A program made the position numbers and the translations under genes. The notes beneath the pieces are model-generated. The model was given only the letters and a program-made list of their open reading frames with translations, ran no database searches and was not told the DNA's origin. Shown here in pieces: positions 61,363 to 64,000 of a DNA stretch of 64,000 bases. The stretch is taken from NCBI GenBank assembly GCA_963676845.2, contig CAXXKK010000037.1, positions 124,001 to 188,000 of the forward strand, given 5' to 3'. The stretch's first letter is position 1. The number at the start of each line of letters is the position of its first letter. The stretch comes from G963662675 sp963676845. Its GTDB lineage: Bacteria > Bacteroidota > Bacteroidia > Bacteroidales > Prolixibacteraceae.

Positions 61363-64000
61363 ATGAAAAAATATATACTTATTATTATCTTAATTTATGT
61401 AGAATTAAATTCCTGGGGCCAATCATTTCCAAGAGTAATTAACTGGTATACTAACACATTTGGGACAGAAGTATTTACGAACGTTTCATTCACAAATGAG
61501 AACTTGCCTATTTTTACAGAAACTCTTCAAATTGAAGAAAATCAACAAGTAATAATTAAGAATCTCGTTTTTGAAAATTATACTGGAAACACCAATAACA
61601 TAGGTTTTATACCCAAACAAATATCTTTTGACAATATCAGGAATATCAAGAGTAACAATGAGATTTACGCCTGGATCGAATTTATTCCAATTATTAATTC
61701 CAATGGACAACTTAAAAAACTTGTTTCTTTCACCATTGATATTAAAAATGAAGAAAACGAAAATATAAAATCTGCTCAGAGTTGGAAATCAAACTCTGTT
61801 CTTTCATCCGGGAAATGGGTAAAAATTAAAACAAGTGAGCGGGGAATTCAAAAGGTACCATATAGCCAACTTGAAAACTGGGGCTTCTCTTCTCCTGAAA
61901 ATGTAAAAATCTATGGTAATGGAGGTTACATGTTATCAAAAACAAATGACAGCTCTTTCCAGGACGATCTATCACAAATTAGCATTTGGCATGGGAAAGA
62001 TGAAAACAATGACGACTGCATTTTTTTCTATTCAACCGGGACAATAAAATGGAACTACGATGAAGATACAGACCTATTTAGTCATGAAAAAAATGATTAT
62101 TCCGATTATTGTTATTATTATCTAAGCGACCAGGGAAGTCAAAAATTTGTTGAAGATACGAATGAAGAGACATCCAGTTTCAACCATGACATAAGCACTT
62201 TCCAAGACTATCAACTCTATGAGAATGATGCAACAAATGTTCTTAAGTCAGGTAGAAAATGGTATGATGATAGATTTTCTGTAAATAACAGTAAAACTTA
62301 TGAATTTTCATTTCCCAACATTGTCTCATCATCTCCTGCCACCATTTCTGTTGAAAGTATTGGAAGATCCGAATCAAGCTCACGTTTTTTATTATATGTT
62401 GAAGATGAACAAATAAGTAATCTATATTTTCAATCGGTTGATGTTTCAAGCTCATCAAGCATATATGCATCAACCAATAAAACTACGGTTGAATATTCAG
62501 ACCTAGATGAAGAATTTGAAATCAGGTTAAGATATGCTGCTTCTAGCCCATCCTCTAATGGATGGCTAGACTTTATTGAGATAAATGCCACTAGAAACTT
62601 GGTTTTTGATAGTCCCCAACTCATTTTTAGAACTCCAAAAACAGTTGGAGAAGGAAATATTACACGCTACAATCTGGAAACGGATGAAAATAATCTTCAA
62701 ATATGGGATATTACTGATTTCACAAATCCATCATCAATACCATTCTCACAAACAGGGTCAGATGTCCAATTCTTGGCAGAATCGGAGTCCTTGCGTGAAT
62801 TCATTGCATTCAATCCGGATGGGAATATCCCTGAGCCCGAAAAAGTTGAAGATATTGAAAATCAAGACTTACATGCATCTTCTATCCCTGAAATGATTAT
62901 CATATCTCATCCAAATTTCATTGAAAGTGCTTATGAACTAGCATCTTTCCATCAGCAAAATGATAATATGAATGTCTCTGTTGTAACTACATCTCAAATT
63001 TACAATGAGTTCTCAAGCGGTATTGCAGATGTATCCGGGATCCGAAATTTCTTAAAAATGTACTATGACAAAACAAATGAAGGGAATGGCGAATTTAAAT
63101 ATGCATTGCTTTTCGGAGATGGTAGTTATGACAATAAAAATATTCTTGAACACAATCTAAATTTCATCCCAACATATCAAACAAGTAACTCTCTGGTTCC
63201 CACTTCCTCCTTTGTTTCCGATGATTTCTTTGCCCTACTGGACGAAGGAGAAGGTGAATACATCGGATTTATTGATATTGGCATAGGAAGAGTACCTGCA
63301 AAAAATTCATTGGAAGCAGCAATAGTTGTTGATAAAATCAAAAACTACGCTTCTCCAAATGCACTGGGCGACTGGAGAAACACAATCTGCTTTATCTCTG
63401 ATGACGAAGACAATAATACACACATGACTCAAACGGAACAACTAGCAGATGATATAAATGAAATACATCCGGAATACTACACCGACAAAATATATTTAGA
63501 TGCTTATCAAGAAGAAACAACCCCATCGGGAAATACTTATCCGGATGTAAATACGGCATTATCAGAAAGAGTTAAAAATGGCACCTTAATTCTAAATTAT
63601 ACAGGACACGCAAATGAAAAAGCACTTGCAGAAGAAGAAATATTGAACACAAACGATATTGATGCCTGGACGAACTACAATAGACTACCAATCTTTATTA
63701 CAGCCACCTGTGAGTTTAGTCGCTTTGATGATGACGATAATTCAGGTGGAGAACATATACTTTTCAACTCAAGTGGAGGTGGTATCGGATTGTTTAGTAC
63801 AACCCGTCTTGTTTATTCATCTCAAAACTTCATTCTAAACCACGAAATTTACGAACATATTTTCAGCCAGGATGAAAACGGGGAAAATCTTCGAATGGGA
63901 GACGTTCTTAGATTAACAAAAAACAGTATAACTACCGGGACCAACAAACGTAACTTCACCTTACTTGGAGATCCGGCATTAAGCCTTTCGTTCCCTCAAT
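61363..64000 (+). CDS. porU: Type IX secretion sortase PorU (3' part outside window)
   Basis: Starts with a signal peptide (MKKYILIIILIYVELNSWGQ) and is open to the end of the window (about 879 residues). The middle and C-terminal visible part is a gingipain-like cysteine peptidase: ISHPNFIESAYELASFHQQ, LLFGDGSYDNK, PTSSFVSDDFFALLDEGEG, IGIGRVPAKNS, then LILNYTGHANEKALAEEE with the catalytic His and FITATCEFSRFDDDDNS with the catalytic Cys, and NFTLLGDPALSLSFP at the edge. PorU removes the sorting domain of cargo proteins and attaches them to the cell surface. The secreted beta-helix protein at 21816 is a candidate substrate. Confidence 0.95.
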   Translation, partial: MKKYILIIILIYVELNSWGQSFPRVINWYTNTFGTEVFTNVSFTNENLPIFTETLQIEENQQVIIKNLVFENYTGNTNNIGFIPKQISFDNIRNIKSNNEIYAWIEFIPIINSNGQLKKLVSFTIDIKNEENENIKSAQSWKSNSVLSSGKWVKIKTSERGIQKVPYSQLENWGFSSPENVKIYGNGGYMLSKTNDSSFQDDLSQISIWHGKDENNDDCIFFYSTGTIKWNYDEDTDLFSHEKNDYSDYCYYYLSDQGSQKFVEDTNEETSSFNHDISTFQDYQLYENDATNVLKSGRKWYDDRFSVNNSKTYEFSFPNIVSSSPATISVESIGRSESSSRFLLYVEDEQISNLYFQSVDVSSSSSIYASTNKTTVEYSDLDEEFEIRLRYAASSPSSNGWLDFIEINATRNLVFDSPQLIFRTPKTVGEGNITRYNLETDENNLQIWDITDFTNPSSIPFSQTGSDVQFLAESESLREFIAFNPDGNIPEPEKVEDIENQDLHASSIPEMIIISHPNFIESAYELASFHQQNDNMNVSVVTTSQIYNEFSSGIADVSGIRNFLKMYYDKTNEGNGEFKYALLFGDGSYDNKNILEHNLNFIPTYQTSNSLVPTSSFVSDDFFALLDEGEGEYIGFIDIGIGRVPAKNSLEAAIVVDKIKNYASPNALGDWRNTICFISDDEDNNTHMTQTEQLADDINEIHPEYYTDKIYLDAYQEETTPSGNTYPDVNTALSERVKNGTLILNYTGHANEKALAEEEILNTNDIDAWTNYNRLPIFITATCEFSRFDDDDNSGGEHILFNSSGGGIGLFSTTRLVYSSQNFILNHEIYEHIFSQDENGENLRMGDVLRLTKNSITTGTNKRNFTLLGDPALSLSFPQ

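Overview
The window is chromosomal DNA from an AT-rich member of the Bacteroidota, most likely a marine or sediment Bacteroidia of the Marinilabiliales type. The evidence is type IX secretion and gliding genes (porU, gldJ), a secreted protein with a type IX C-terminal sorting domain, an LruC-domain lipoprotein, a DUF4831 protein, Crp/Fnr-type and 83-residue Bacteroidota-style regulators, and promoters of the Bacteroidota form TTTG-N19-TAnnTTTG. The order-level placement is a guess. No phage, insertion sequence, integrase or CRISPR array was seen.

Layout. 1-4176: end of gnd, a 4-helix membrane protein, panE, then an SQR-like flavoprotein followed on the same strand by an overlooked 53-residue gene. 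4463-21413: a 15-gene exopolysaccharide operon, preceded by a good promoter and closed by a hairpin terminator. It encodes a receiver protein, a receiver/sugar-phosphate transferase fusion, a short TolC-like outer-membrane protein, a chain-length/co-polymerase protein with a decayed kinase domain, a Wzx flippase, a nitroreductase plus pyruvyl transferase pair, a Wzy polymerase, six glycosyltransferases and an acetyltransferase. 21816-26786: a secreted beta-helix type IX cargo, then, on the other strand, ugd-uxs (UDP-glucose to UDP-glucuronate to UDP-xylose) with a soluble receiver-histidine kinase. These probably supply precursors and control for the operon.

27232-47928 is mostly housekeeping and envelope functions: LruC lipoprotein, two peptide transporters of the POT family, NAD(P)HX repair, DUF4831, an outer-membrane barrel, PepD, a stand-alone LpxA, a Crp-type regulator, PIN-PhoH, FolC, tRNA-Val(TAC), MarC, a DEAD-box helicase, a DUF1080 protein and a small DNA-binding protein. 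Between pepD and lpxA lies a striking array of about eleven 21-bp units. Most units carry an inverted repeat whose two arms change together.

48132-53811 is a peptidoglycan amino-sugar recycling module: a NagZ/serine-hydrolase fusion, divergent from NamZ (exo-muramidase), which overlaps a sodium:solute symporter. 53915-64000 holds a beta-helix lipoprotein, an endonuclease/exonuclease/phosphatase-family gene broken by a frameshift, cca, thioredoxin, murF, gldJ and the 5' part of porU, which runs off the window.

The strongest leads for something new are the 21-bp dyad array, the exopolysaccharide export set (receiver-fused initiating transferase, half-size TolC, decayed kinase) and the NamZ-symporter pair.
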